In this document: positions 19,323 to 26,349 of the stretch, one piece after another | Layout of the letters: every line of letters begins with the position of its first letter | How positions within the stretch are numbered: position 1 is the first letter of the stretch | Source of the DNA: Alphaproteobacteria bacterium | Lineage (GTDB): Bacteria; Pseudomonadota; Alphaproteobacteria; Caulobacterales; Aquidulcibacteraceae | NCBI GenBank assembly: GCA_026400735.1 | Contig: JAPLOL010000128.1 | Coordinates: forward strand, 1 to 62,317 | Reading direction: 5' to 3' | Length of the DNA stretch: 62,317 bases | Program-made: the position numbers and the translations under genes | Notes under the pieces: generated by a model | Told to the model about the DNA's origin: nothing | The model's database searches: none | The model's input: only the letters and a program-made list of their open reading frames with translations

Positions 19323-19730
19323 ATGCACAAAGGATCATGTCTGTGCGGAGCGGTGCGGTTCACGGTGGCGTGCGAGCTACCGGGGCCGGATGCGTGTCAT
19401 TGTTCGCAGTGCCGGAAATCTTCGGGGCATTATTTCTCATCGACGGATGTGCCGAAGGCCGCGGTGACGGTTGAGGGCGAGAGCAAGGTCACCTGGTTTC
19501 AGTCGTCGGAGAAGGTGCGGCGCGGGTTCTGCGGCACGTGTGGCTCGCCTTTGTTCTGGGATCCGATTTTTAGGGATTGGATCGGCGTTGCGATGGGGGC
19601 GTTTGAAGCGCCGACGGGCACGCGCTTGGCCAAGCACATCTTCACCGCCGACAAGGGCGATTATTATGACATTGGCGATGACGGCCTACCGCGTGACCCG
19701 CCGCGACCGGTGGCCTCCGCGCCTTCTTAA
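19323..19730 (+). CDS. GFA family protein (glutathione-dependent formaldehyde-activating-like)
   Basis: 135 residues. The zinc-binding cysteine motifs of the GFA/CENP-V fold are complete: CLCGAVRF near the N-terminus, CHCSQCRKSSG in the middle, and GFCGTCGSPLFWDP later. GFA-domain proteins bind zinc and a few activate formaldehyde-glutathione adducts, but most are uncharacterised. The gene starts 11 bases after the DUF2834 stop, so it belongs to the same transcription unit. Confidence 0.92.
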   Translation: MHKGSCLCGAVRFTVACELPGPDACHCSQCRKSSGHYFSSTDVPKAAVTVEGESKVTWFQSSEKVRRGFCGTCGSPLFWDPIFRDWIGVAMGAFEAPTGTRLAKHIFTADKGDYYDIGDDGLPRDPPRPVASAPS

Positions 19731-19816
19731 GGTTAGCATCGGGGCTGCTGGTTGAGAAAAACAACGAGGCGGCGTTCGGGCGTGATCTCTGGGCGTCGCG
19801 GTCGCATGGTGAAGAG

Positions 19817-20548
19817 ATGCGGTTTGTGTACGCCTTTGTGATGCTCGCGGCGCTGGGTGCGCCCAGTGCGCAAGCCTCTGCGCAAACGCCGGAGGAGTTG
19901 AACGCCCGCTGCGTCAATCTCGGCAAAAGATTTAGCTACGACGAGCAAGTGCTCGCTTGCACCCACCAGCTCAGCTTGCCGGGGCGGACCGCGGAACAGC
20001 AGGCTGTGGTCTACAACAACCGCGCTAATGCTTTCCGCGGTAACCGGGAATATGGCTCGGCGATCGCCGACTATGACGAAGCGATCCGTCTCGATCCGAA
20101 TTACGCCAACGCTTACAACAATCGGGGCATTGCCAACCGTTCTGCGGGGTTGCCGGATCGCGCGGTGGAAGATTTCAACGCGGCGCTGCGGATCAATCCG
20201 GAATTCGCCAGCGCCTATGGCAATCGGGGCAGCGCGTACGCCGATCGCGGCGATCTCACACATGCGATTGCCGATTACACCCGCGCCATTGAACTCGATG
20301 CCGAGTATTCGAACGCTTACAACAATCGCGGCAATCTCTATCGCCAACAGCGGCGCTACGATCTCGCTATTGCCGACTTCACGGCGGCGATTCGGATCAA
20401 TCCGGAATATGCGGTCGCGTTCAACAATCGCGGCCGGACCTATCAGGCGATGGGCGACATGACCCACGCGCTGGCTGATTACGAAGAAGCGCGACGGATC
20501 GAGCCGGACAATACGGCCTATCAAGGGTTCGGAATGCGGCAGCGCTAA
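19817..20548 (+). CDS. Exported tetratricopeptide-repeat protein
   Basis: 243 residues. A signal peptide (MRFVYAFVMLAALGAPSAQASAQ) is followed by a Cys-containing pre-repeat segment and five consecutive TPR units of 34 residues. Each has the pattern A-x-x-NNRG...AIADY-x-x-AIRLDP, from about residue 55 to 230. The repeats are unusually alike, with NNRG recurring in four of five. Likely a periplasmic scaffold; partner unknown. The stop codon overlaps the stop of the convergent lipoprotein gene by 4 bases. Confidence 0.9.
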   Translation: MRFVYAFVMLAALGAPSAQASAQTPEELNARCVNLGKRFSYDEQVLACTHQLSLPGRTAEQQAVVYNNRANAFRGNREYGSAIADYDEAIRLDPNYANAYNNRGIANRSAGLPDRAVEDFNAALRINPEFASAYGNRGSAYADRGDLTHAIADYTRAIELDAEYSNAYNNRGNLYRQQRRYDLAIADFTAAIRINPEYAVAFNNRGRTYQAMGDMTHALADYEEARRIEPDNTAYQGFGMRQR

Positions 20549-21042
20549 TTGGCGGGCGGCGTTTCCGGCGAAGGCTGTTCGGTTGTGGGCGGCTCAGGCG
20601 TCGTTGAGGCTGCCGGTGTCTCGACAGCTGGCGCAGCGGCCGGAAAGAGTGCCATGCCTGCCACGTTGTAACCGTGCAAGATCGCGCGATTGCCAACAAT
20701 TTGGAACGTGATGGTCTCGGTCAAGCCGCCGCTTTCGCACTGACGGTTGTAAACGACAGTGACGAAATGGCCCGACGTAGTTTGGTTGCTGCGCCAGTTG
20801 GCTGGATCGCGCGACGGCGTGGTGCAATTACGCAGCGCGCGCACGGCCCCGTTCAACCGGGTGAGATCCTCAACGGTCGCTGAATCGCGGAAGCCTTGGC
20901 TGGAGTCGGCCAAGATTTCGGCATCTTGCCCGGCGGCCTGCTGTTCGAAGAAGTGGGATGCTGCGGTCTCAATAGACGCCACGTTCTCCTGAGACATGCA
21001 TGCGCTCAAGACCACCAGTGCGGCGAGCATTGCGTGTTTCAT
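20545..21042 (-). CDS. Lipoprotein, DUF4019-like, function unknown
   Basis: 165 residues. MKHAMLAALVVLSACMS is a lipoprotein signal with the lipobox LSAC. The mature part has an alpha-beta layout (IETAASHFFEQQAAGQDAEIL...GHFVTVVYNRQCESGGLTETITFQI...LHGYNVAG) reminiscent of DUF4019/NTF2-like secreted domains. A long Pro/Thr/Glu-rich tail follows. The family assignment is weak; the lipoprotein nature is well supported. Confidence 0.7.
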   Translation of the reverse strand: MKHAMLAALVVLSACMSQENVASIETAASHFFEQQAAGQDAEILADSSQGFRDSATVEDLTRLNGAVRALRNCTTPSRDPANWRSNQTTSGHFVTVVYNRQCESGGLTETITFQIVGNRAILHGYNVAGMALFPAAAPAVETPAASTTPEPPTTEQPSPETPPAN

Positions 21043-21117
21043 TTGTATCCCCTTCGGCCCTATGGATTGGCTGTGGAAGCGCTCACGTCAAGTGCGGCGG
21101 GCGCGTTAGAATTGACC

Positions 21118-21465
21118 ATGGCCGTTACCAAAGCCCACGTCCGCAAACTGGCACTCGCGCTCGAAGGTGCGATGGAGGTCGTTCACATCGACCGGCCGGC
21201 GTTTCGCACCAAAAGGAAGATGTTCGCGACGTTGCCGCCGGATGAGCAGGTCGTGAACTTGATGTTCGATCTGCCGACACAGGAATTCTTCTTGGAGCAG
21301 GCGCCGGGCGTGATCGAGCCGCTGCCAGGCGGCTGGGGGCGCATGGGGATGTCGCGGTGCGATCTGAAAGCGGCGGATGAGGCGTTGGTGCATTCTGCTC
21401 TTAAGGCGGCACATGCGCTTTGCTTGCCCAAATCACCGGCAAAGAAGTCAAAGCGGAAGAGCTAG
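21118..21465 (+). CDS. MmcQ/YjbR family DNA-binding-like protein
   Basis: 115 residues. The start is the ATG at 21118; the longer frame upstream shadows the divergent lipoprotein promoter. The YjbR fold is recognisable from VRKLALALEGAMEVVHIDRPAFRTKRKMFATLPPDEQ, through LMFDLPTQEFFLEQAPGVIEPLPGGWGRMGMSRCDL, to ADEALVHSALKAAHAL, with the usual Trp-Gly turn. The lysine-rich C-terminus (SPAKKSKRKS) fits nucleic-acid contact. MmcQ/YjbR proteins are small MazG-like or DNA-binding proteins of unknown role. Confidence 0.88.
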   Translation: MAVTKAHVRKLALALEGAMEVVHIDRPAFRTKRKMFATLPPDEQVVNLMFDLPTQEFFLEQAPGVIEPLPGGWGRMGMSRCDLKAADEALVHSALKAAHALCLPKSPAKKSKRKS

Positions 21466-21670
21466 GCCGTCAGACAAATGGCGTGATGCGGCGCAGCTCA
21501 ACTCCTTCAGCGAAAGAAGGCGATTTCGCCGTATTCGATGCGCGAGCGATCACATCTTCGTGGAGCGCGCGTCTAGTCTGGAGCGCGGCCGCATCTTCAG
21601 CGTTGGATCAGGTGCAGCAAGGTTTAATTCACCATTACTGCACTAGTGTGAATGCGTTCGGAGAACACCA

Positions 21671-21859
21671 ATGCTCGAGAAACAAATCGGCGAGCCGTGT
21701 CCGACCTGCCAGACGCCGCTGCAACGGCGCGCGTCGACCTTTCGCACTATCGTTGGTGATGTCGCGTTCTGTGCGCGCTGCTGCTCATCGTTCGAGCTAG
21801 CGCGTGCGGATGATGACTCCACGCTGGCGTTCGGACCGCCGGAATTCGCGCCCGTCTAA
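21671..21859 (+). CDS. Small zinc-ribbon-like protein (62 aa)
   Basis: Two closely spaced cysteine pairs (CPTC near residue 10 and CARCC near residue 35) flank an Arg-rich beta hairpin (PLQRRASTFRTIVGDVAFC), the layout of a small zinc ribbon. A GGAGA ribosome binding site precedes the ATG by about seven bases. A hairpin suitable as a terminator follows the stop. No named family is recognised. The stretch 21466-21670 upstream shows no other gene. Confidence 0.6.
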   Translation: MLEKQIGEPCPTCQTPLQRRASTFRTIVGDVAFCARCCSSFELARADDDSTLAFGPPEFAPV

Positions 21860-21881
21860 GGCGCTGACAGTGCAGAACTGA

Positions 21882-21907
21882 CGCCGGATCCCGAACGGGA
21901 CCCGGCG
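21882..21907. terminator. Hairpin between small zinc-ribbon gene and yjhX
   Basis: CGCCGG-AT-CCC, loop GAAC, GGG-AC-CCGGCG, with a two-base internal mismatch, followed on the plus strand by TAGATTATTTC. It sits between two convergent genes and may end both transcripts. The T-run is poor, so efficiency is doubtful. Confidence 0.45.
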
Positions 21908-21916
21908 TAGATTATT

Positions 21917-22174
21917 TCACCGATTATCGAGCTGAGCCCGTACTGCAGCTAAGCCATCGCGTGTGATGCGATAGGGGCCGCCTTCTTGGCTGCTGATGAG
22001 CCGGCGGCGGCGAAGGCGTTGGAAGACTGAGAGTGTGCAGTCATCCAACCGCCAGCCGTCGCGGTTCACGCAGTCGATTTCGATGATGTGGCCTTCAGTG
22101 TTTTTGCGATGATGGATCGCGCCGCCTTGCGCCAGCGCGTGCAGCGTCCGCTGCTCGTACTTTGAAATGTTCAC
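21917..22174 (-). CDS. yjhX: YjhX family protein (TopAI-type, UPF0386)
   Basis: 85 residues, the family norm. The match to E. coli YjhX is extensive by eye: an N-terminal [18 protein letters not shown], then the [10 protein letters not shown] segment, [11 protein letters not shown] and the invariant end VRAQLDNR. E. coli YjhX (TopAI) inhibits topoisomerase I and is neutralised by the GNAT-like YjhQ. Here no YjhQ-like gene is adjacent, so toxin activity is uncertain. The start is a GTG at 22174. An inverted repeat (22202-22216) lies just upstream. Confidence 0.92.
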   Translation of the reverse strand: MNISKYEQRTLHALAQGGAIHHRKNTEGHIIEIDCVNRDGWRLDDCTLSVFQRLRRRRLISSQEGGPYRITRDGLAAVRAQLDNR

Positions 22175-22201
22175 TTGGAATTGCCTGAACTGAACGTGCG
22201 T

Positions 22202-22216
22202 GTTCGCGCCGCGAAC
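22202..22216. promoter_or_regulatory. Inverted repeat upstream of yjhX
   Basis: GTTCGC, three bases (GCC), GCGAAC: a 6-bp perfect dyad about 28 bases upstream of the yjhX start. It may be an operator for yjhX. It lies in the region shared with the pgsA-like gene on the other strand, so the regulated gene is not certain. Confidence 0.35.
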
Positions 22217-22336
22217 GGGCGCGGTTCAGAGCGGACTGGCGTTCAAGCGACGCGGTCCGCGGCGTTAGGCAATCTCAGGCAGCATAGGCAAGGCGGTAAT
22301 TGGCTGTGCTAGAGTGTTCGCACAAGAGGGGCGAAC

Positions 22337-22873
22337 ATGATTTCCAACACGATCACGATCTTCCGCATGCTGCTGACCATTCCACTGTTCGCGCTGCTGG
22401 CGTTTGGCGGTGGCGCTTATGGCTGGTGGCCGTTGGTGCTGTTTTTGGGCGCCGGCTTGCTGGACATGGTCGACGGCAAAGTGGCGCGGGCGCGGAACGA
22501 GACGAGCGCGTTCGGCGCCATGATCGATCTGATTGGTGATCGGTTGCTGACGTTTGCGGCGGTGTTGGGATTGATGATCGGTGGCACGATCACGGGCGTG
22601 CATGTGGCGGCGGGCGTTGTCTTGATTGCGCGCGATCTCATTGTGGCTTCGATGAATGAAGCGCTGCCGGGTAAGCTTGGGCCGCGCGTGGGCACGCAAG
22701 AGAAGGTGAAGATCATAGCAGCCTTCTCGGCGCTGACGTTGCTGATCGCGCCGCATTTGTTTGAGCAACAGCAGCCGATCGGGCTCGGCGCGCTTTGGAT
22801 TGCGGCAGCGCTGACGGTTGCGACTGTCGTTGGGTATTGGCTCGCGGCGCTGAAGGAATTCGCGAAGGGCTAG
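22337..22873 (+). CDS. CDP-alcohol phosphatidyltransferase (PgsA-like)
   Basis: 178 residues with about five or six helices. The CDP-alcohol phosphotransferase motif D-x2-DG-x2-AR-x8-G-x3-D-x3-D is complete (DMVDGKVARARNETSAFGAMIDLIGD). Size and motif fit PgsA, which makes phosphatidylglycerophosphate from CDP-diacylglycerol and glycerol-3-phosphate. Other CDP-alcohol transferases share the motif, so the exact headgroup is not proven. Short hydrophilic loops and an N-terminal NTITIFRMLLTIPLF fit PgsA. The stop (TAG) overlaps that of the convergent Rieske gene (CTAG). Confidence 0.8.
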   Translation: MISNTITIFRMLLTIPLFALLAFGGGAYGWWPLVLFLGAGLLDMVDGKVARARNETSAFGAMIDLIGDRLLTFAAVLGLMIGGTITGVHVAAGVVLIARDLIVASMNEALPGKLGPRVGTQEKVKIIAAFSALTLLIAPHLFEQQQPIGLGALWIAAALTVATVVGYWLAALKEFAKG

Positions 22874-23982
22874 GCCGGTGCGCGTTCTAGCTTTGCTTCG
22901 GGGATTAGGTCGCGCATGCGGTTGCCGAATGAGATGAGGCAGACTTCGGACGGCGACAGCGGGCCGGTGGAATAGCTTGAGCTTTCCATGCCTTGCTGCA
23001 CGCCTTCGATCAGCACGGTGTCTTCGGCGTTGACTTGGCGATTGATGCGCCAGTTGAGATAGCGTGCGGCGTTCATCTCGCGATTGGCGTTTGGGTGGAC
23101 GTAGGCGATTTCGCGGATCATCGTTTGCGTCGCGGAGACGGGGATGAATTGCATGAAGTCGACTTGGTCCGGGTAGATGTCGAGCGCGACGTTGGGCCAG
23201 AGTTTGTAATAGGCCCACAGGCGCCGGCGTTCTTCAGGGATGTGATCGAACGTGCCGATCAGCTTTTGATATTGGCGCTCCGGCCAATGGTTCGACGGCG
23301 TCTCGGTGATGGTGCCCCACATCTTATCGATCCAGGGTTTAGCTTCGATTTTGTAGGTGCCGGCGAGGAGGCGCGACAGGCCTGGGTGCGCAACCGGGAT
23401 GTGCATGCCGTCGGAATAATTGTCGCCGACGTTTTTCCAGTTCACGGGACGCGGACGCAATGTGACGCGGCCGTTGGGCACAAGCTTTTCAAGTTCGAAC
23501 GCGGCGAGTTCTTCGGCGTAGGGCGCCATCATTTCGGCGATGCTCGGCAGCCCTTGCGCGAAGCGGATGAAGATAAAGCCGAACGCGATCTCTTGATCGA
23601 CGGGCTTCAAGCCAAGCTCGTTTGCGTCGAGCCCTTCGAAGCCTTGCCACTTTGGCGCGCCGGCGAAGCCGCCATCGAGCTTGTAGCTCCAGGCATGGTA
23701 GGGGCAGACGAGGCGATGGCCGCAAGAGCCACGCGCTTCGGTGGCAATCTTGCCTGCACGGTGACGGCAGACATTGTGGAAGCTGCGGATCGTGTTGTCG
23801 TCACCGCGCACGGTGACGACGCGTTCGCCGAGGATGTCGAGCGTGAGATAGTCGCCAGTGTTTGGGACATCATTGATGTGGCCGACGATGTGCCAGGCCT
23901 GCGCGAACACTTTCTCGCGTTCAAGTTCAAAGAAACGCTGATCAGTGTAGAGCCAGGCGGGCAGGGATTGCGGGACGACCAT
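22870..23982 (-). CDS. Rieske aromatic-ring-hydroxylating dioxygenase, alpha subunit
   Basis: 370 residues. The start used is the ATG at 23982; upstream in-frame sequence is arginine-rich shadow. The Rieske 2Fe-2S motif is complete (Cys72-x-His74 and Cys93-x2-His96 in CRHRAGK...GHRLVCPYHAW). The mononuclear iron site follows (NVGDNYSDGMHIPVAHPG) with the bridging Asp and two His. No beta subunit, ferredoxin or reductase is nearby, so it is probably a single-component-type oxygenase supplied by reductases elsewhere. Substrate unknown; betaine- or carnitine-type and aromatic oxygenases share this architecture. Confidence 0.93.
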   Translation of the reverse strand: MVVPQSLPAWLYTDQRFFELEREKVFAQAWHIVGHINDVPNTGDYLTLDILGERVVTVRGDDNTIRSFHNVCRHRAGKIATEARGSCGHRLVCPYHAWSYKLDGGFAGAPKWQGFEGLDANELGLKPVDQEIAFGFIFIRFAQGLPSIAEMMAPYAEELAAFELEKLVPNGRVTLRPRPVNWKNVGDNYSDGMHIPVAHPGLSRLLAGTYKIEAKPWIDKMWGTITETPSNHWPERQYQKLIGTFDHIPEERRRLWAYYKLWPNVALDIYPDQVDFMQFIPVSATQTMIREIAYVHPNANREMNAARYLNWRINRQVNAEDTVLIEGVQQGMESSSYSTGPLSPSEVCLISFGNRMRDLIPEAKLERAPA

Positions 23983-24044
23983 TGGCTCCTTGAGTAGTGC
24001 GCCTGAAATCTTGCTGCAACATTCGCCGCACAATCTTCGGACGT

Positions 24045-24563
24045 ATGAGGGGATTTCTCGTATTTGTGTTGGCGCTGGCCGCCGTTGGTTGCACGCCGGC
24101 GCAGCGCCAGCCGCAATGGTGCAGCGCAGAGATGGTGCGGCGCGACGCTGAGGCGGTTCTGGCAGGCGTGACGCGCGCGACGATCGCCGAGGATATCGAG
24201 GCCTACATGTCGTATGTGCCCGAGACGTCGGTGATCGACGATACAAGCGGCGAAGTTATCGATCGCGACCGCTTGCGCGAGTACGTGCTGCGCGATTGGG
24301 GCGTGATCACGGAAACCAAGTCTCTTGAGCAAGGCGTTGAGTCGGTAACGATGAACGGCTGCGAGAGCGCCGAATTGATCGTCAATCAGCGTTGGGAGCG
24401 GGTCATGACGCGGCCCAATGGCGCCGAAGGTACAGATTTGATCCTGACGACACAGCGCCATCGCGAAACGTGGCGGCATACCGAGCAAGGCTGGCGCGGG
24501 TTCGAAGTTGAGGAGCTTGGCGGCGATATTTTCGTGAACGGCGAGCGCTACGCGCCGGAGTGA
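24045..24563 (+). CDS. Small lipoprotein with SnoaL/NTF2-like region
   Basis: 172 residues. MRGFLVFVLALAAVGCTP is a lipoprotein signal (lipobox AVGC). The mature part has a length and secondary-structure pattern like the NTF2/SnoaL fold: EDIEAYMSYVPETSVIDD, then VIDRDRLREYVLRDWGVI, and ETWRHTEQGWRGFEVEEL. Substrate unknown. Divergent from the Rieske gene. Its last 16 bases overlap the 3' end of the convergent sterol-desaturase-like gene. Confidence 0.65.
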   Translation: MRGFLVFVLALAAVGCTPAQRQPQWCSAEMVRRDAEAVLAGVTRATIAEDIEAYMSYVPETSVIDDTSGEVIDRDRLREYVLRDWGVITETKSLEQGVESVTMNGCESAELIVNQRWERVMTRPNGAEGTDLILTTQRHRETWRHTEQGWRGFEVEELGGDIFVNGERYAPE

Positions 24564-25402
24564 GCTGACTTTGGCCGGGGTGTTCTGAGCGCGCGCCACG
24601 CCGCGATGAGCGGCCACGCGAGTTGGCCCGCGGCGCCCTTGCCGATTTGGTCGTGCACGCCGAGCGACGCATCGCACGGACGTGGCACGTGGTAGGTGCC
24701 GAAGGCTTGGTCGAAGACTGAGAACACGGTGGCGAAGTTTACGCCGGCGCCTTCGGCATCGCGGATGTGATGCCAGCGATGCATGGCGGGCGAGACGAAG
24801 ACGCGGCCAAGCGGGCCGTAAGTCCATGGCAAGTCCATGTGGATGAAGAGGCCGTAGAAGTGCCGCGTCAGGTTGTTGATCATCAAAGCCCAGAGCGGCA
24901 GGCCGAGTAGGGCTAGGAATGTTGTGTCGATCAGCGTGGTGGTGAGGCGGTTGAGCGGGTGAAAGCGCAAGCCGGTCGTCCATGTCATGTGTGTATCGCT
25001 GTGATGGATCGCGTGCGTCGGCCATAGAAACGCAGTGTGTTCGAGGCGATGGCGCCAATAAGCGATGAAGTCGCCAGCGAAGATCGCGATGATTGCGACG
25101 GTCCAGGCTGGGATGACTGACCAGAAGTCTGCGGAGAAGAGACGCAGGCCCGCCTGTTGGATAAGGCCGCCTGTGTAGGTGAGCGCCATCACCAGAAGCG
25201 GCGTCACGATGGCGATGTCGATGGCGAACAAGATGAGGTTGATGCGGATTTGCGGCGTTGCTTCGTGAGCGATGCGTAGGGCATCGCGACCGCGAACGAT
25301 GAGCGCGATGAGGCCGAAGACGAGCGCGGGCCAGACGAGGCCGCTGAACGCGGTCCAGAACGCTTGGCCAGTTTGAACCAGGAGCGTTTGCAGGACATGC
25401 AT
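24548..25402 (-). CDS. Sterol desaturase / fatty acid hydroxylase family protein
   Basis: 284 residues from the ATG at 25402. The di-iron histidine boxes are present in order: FIAYWRHRLEHT (HxxxH), THAIHHSDTHM (HHxxxH), the intervening RFHPLN, and AMHRWHHIRDA. Four or so membrane helices surround them. Members of this superfamily hydroxylate or desaturate sterols, hopanoids or lipids in the membrane. The ATG overlaps the MAPEG stop codon by one base (TGATG), so MAPEG and this gene are coupled. Substrate cannot be inferred. Confidence 0.92.
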   Translation of the reverse strand: MHVLQTLLVQTGQAFWTAFSGLVWPALVFGLIALIVRGRDALRIAHEATPQIRINLILFAIDIAIVTPLLVMALTYTGGLIQQAGLRLFSADFWSVIPAWTVAIIAIFAGDFIAYWRHRLEHTAFLWPTHAIHHSDTHMTWTTGLRFHPLNRLTTTLIDTTFLALLGLPLWALMINNLTRHFYGLFIHMDLPWTYGPLGRVFVSPAMHRWHHIRDAEGAGVNFATVFSVFDQAFGTYHVPRPCDASLGVHDQIGKGAAGQLAWPLIAAWRALRTPRPKSAHSGA

Positions 25403-25812
25403 CAGATCAAGCCCGCAGCCTCGATGAAGCGCATCACACAGAGGCCTCCGCCGCCGAGCAGCACGAGCCAAGTCAGAATGTTGCCGATGAAGCGGAGGAT
25501 GTTCGGATGCTTGGCGCGCATCATGCCGAAGGCTTGGACGATGCGGCCGAAGGTGAAGGTGGCGCCGAGGATGTGGATCGGCAGCGCAGCGGTGTTGGTG
25601 AGTGCGAGCGCGACCAGCAGGAGAAGTGCGAGCGGGGCGTTCTCGGTGAAATTGCCGTGGGCGCGGATAGCGCGGGTGAGTGCGCCTTCGCCGAACGTGC
25701 CGGGCTGGATGTTATCGCCGCTGCGGCGGATGCCGGCGTTGATCGAGAGGATCACAAGCAGAAAGGCGTTGAGCCCGGCGTAGAGCGCGACGGCTGCGAA
25801 ACTATCGTTCAT
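25402..25812 (-). CDS. MAPEG family membrane protein
   Basis: 136 residues from the ATG at 25812; a GAGG six bases upstream makes this start better than the ATG at 25827. The MAPEG family (membrane-associated eicosanoid/glutathione proteins) is suggested by four helices and the motif RAIRAHGNFTENAPLALLLLVALALTN, plus ALPIHILGATFTFGRIVQAFG. Bacterial members are small uncharacterised glutathione-transferase-like membrane proteins. Coupled to the sterol-desaturase gene downstream. Confidence 0.88.
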   Translation of the reverse strand: MNDSFAAVALYAGLNAFLLVILSINAGIRRSGDNIQPGTFGEGALTRAIRAHGNFTENAPLALLLLVALALTNTAALPIHILGATFTFGRIVQAFGMMRAKHPNILRFIGNILTWLVLLGGGGLCVMRFIEAAGLI

Positions 25813-25846
25813 TGAATCCTCGATCATGCGCTGCAGGCCTTCGACG

Positions 25847-25880
25847 GGCTCAGGCTTCTTGTTATTCGTACTACTGAGCC
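25847..25880 (-). terminator. Hairpin overlapping the stop of the GIY-YIG gene
   Basis: GGCTCAG (25847-25853) pairs with CTGAGCC (25874-25880) around a 20-base loop. It overlaps the last codon of the small GIY-YIG protein and lies before the MAPEG gene. No T-run follows, so it may attenuate rather than terminate. Confidence 0.3.
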
Positions 25881-26134
25881 TGGAGCAATTTCGCCAGCGC
25901 TGCGCGGAACCTGCGATCTCGTTTGAGCAAGACTTCGCGGCTCATGGCTTCGCGGCGCGTTGCGTATCGTTCGGCGTAGAGCAGCACCCAGACGCGGCCG
26001 CGCGTGGAGCGTGCGCCGAGGCCGGCATTGTGCGTCTCAAGACGCGCTTCGATGTCCACCGTCCAGCCGACATACGTGCGCCGGTCGGCGCCAAGGGCGC
26101 TGCCGAGGACGTAGACGTAGCCATCTGACTTCAT
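25871..26134 (-). CDS. GIY-YIG nuclease-like protein (UPF0213 type)
   Basis: 87 residues, the normal length for small GIY-YIG proteins. The core is clear: GYVYVLGS, TYVGWTVDIEARLETHNAGLGARSTRGRVWVLLYAERY, and REVLLKRDRRFRAALAKLL. The active-site Tyr (of YVGWT) and Arg (of RLETHN) are present. The usual second Tyr is contained in GYVYVL. The role is unknown; family members are candidate DNA endonucleases or repair accessories. Start ATG at 26134 overlaps the stop of the upstream membrane protein by 4 bases. Confidence 0.88.
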   Translation of the reverse strand: MKSDGYVYVLGSALGADRRTYVGWTVDIEARLETHNAGLGARSTRGRVWVLLYAERYATRREAMSREVLLKRDRRFRAALAKLLQAQ

Positions 26135-26349
26135 TTTGGAGGATTGGGAGTCAGCGGACGAAGCAAACGCCAAATCGAGTATATGAGCGCAAATACGCCG
26201 ATCACGCCCCCTGCAATGATCGCAGGCCCGCCCTCGTGCACCGTCACGCTTTCGGAAAGGAACATGAGTGGGGCGCACGCCACCGCGGCGCTTACCAGCG
26301 CGATCCCGAGCCACAACGCGCGATAGATAATCGGATGAACTCGTATCAA
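26131..26349 (-). CDS. Small two-helix membrane protein
   Basis: 72 residues. Two helices (IIYRALWLGIALVSAAVACAPLMFL and AIIAGGVIGVFALIYSIWRLL) separated by a short polar loop. No family recognised. It is squeezed between the aldehyde dehydrogenase upstream and the GIY-YIG gene downstream by 4-base overlaps at both ends, so the three genes form a translational relay. Confidence 0.65.
   Translation of the reverse strand: MIRVHPIIYRALWLGIALVSAAVACAPLMFLSESVTVHEGGPAIIAGGVIGVFALIYSIWRLLRPLTPNPPK

Noticed and set aside
22265-23218. 317-codon minus-strand frame across the PgsA-like and Rieske genes
   Set aside because: Overlaps two clear genes in a different frame and is Arg/Gln/His rich without domain features.
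23607-25058. 483-codon minus-strand frame across the Rieske, lipoprotein and sterol-desaturase genes
   Set aside because: Spans three recognised genes in another frame; arginine- and serine-rich composition marks it as a shadow.
25836-25857. CCTTCGACGGGCTCAGG as an intergenic repeat family copy
   Set aside because: It resembles a sequence common between genes of some alphaproteobacteria, but I see no second copy in this window, so a repeat call is not supported.
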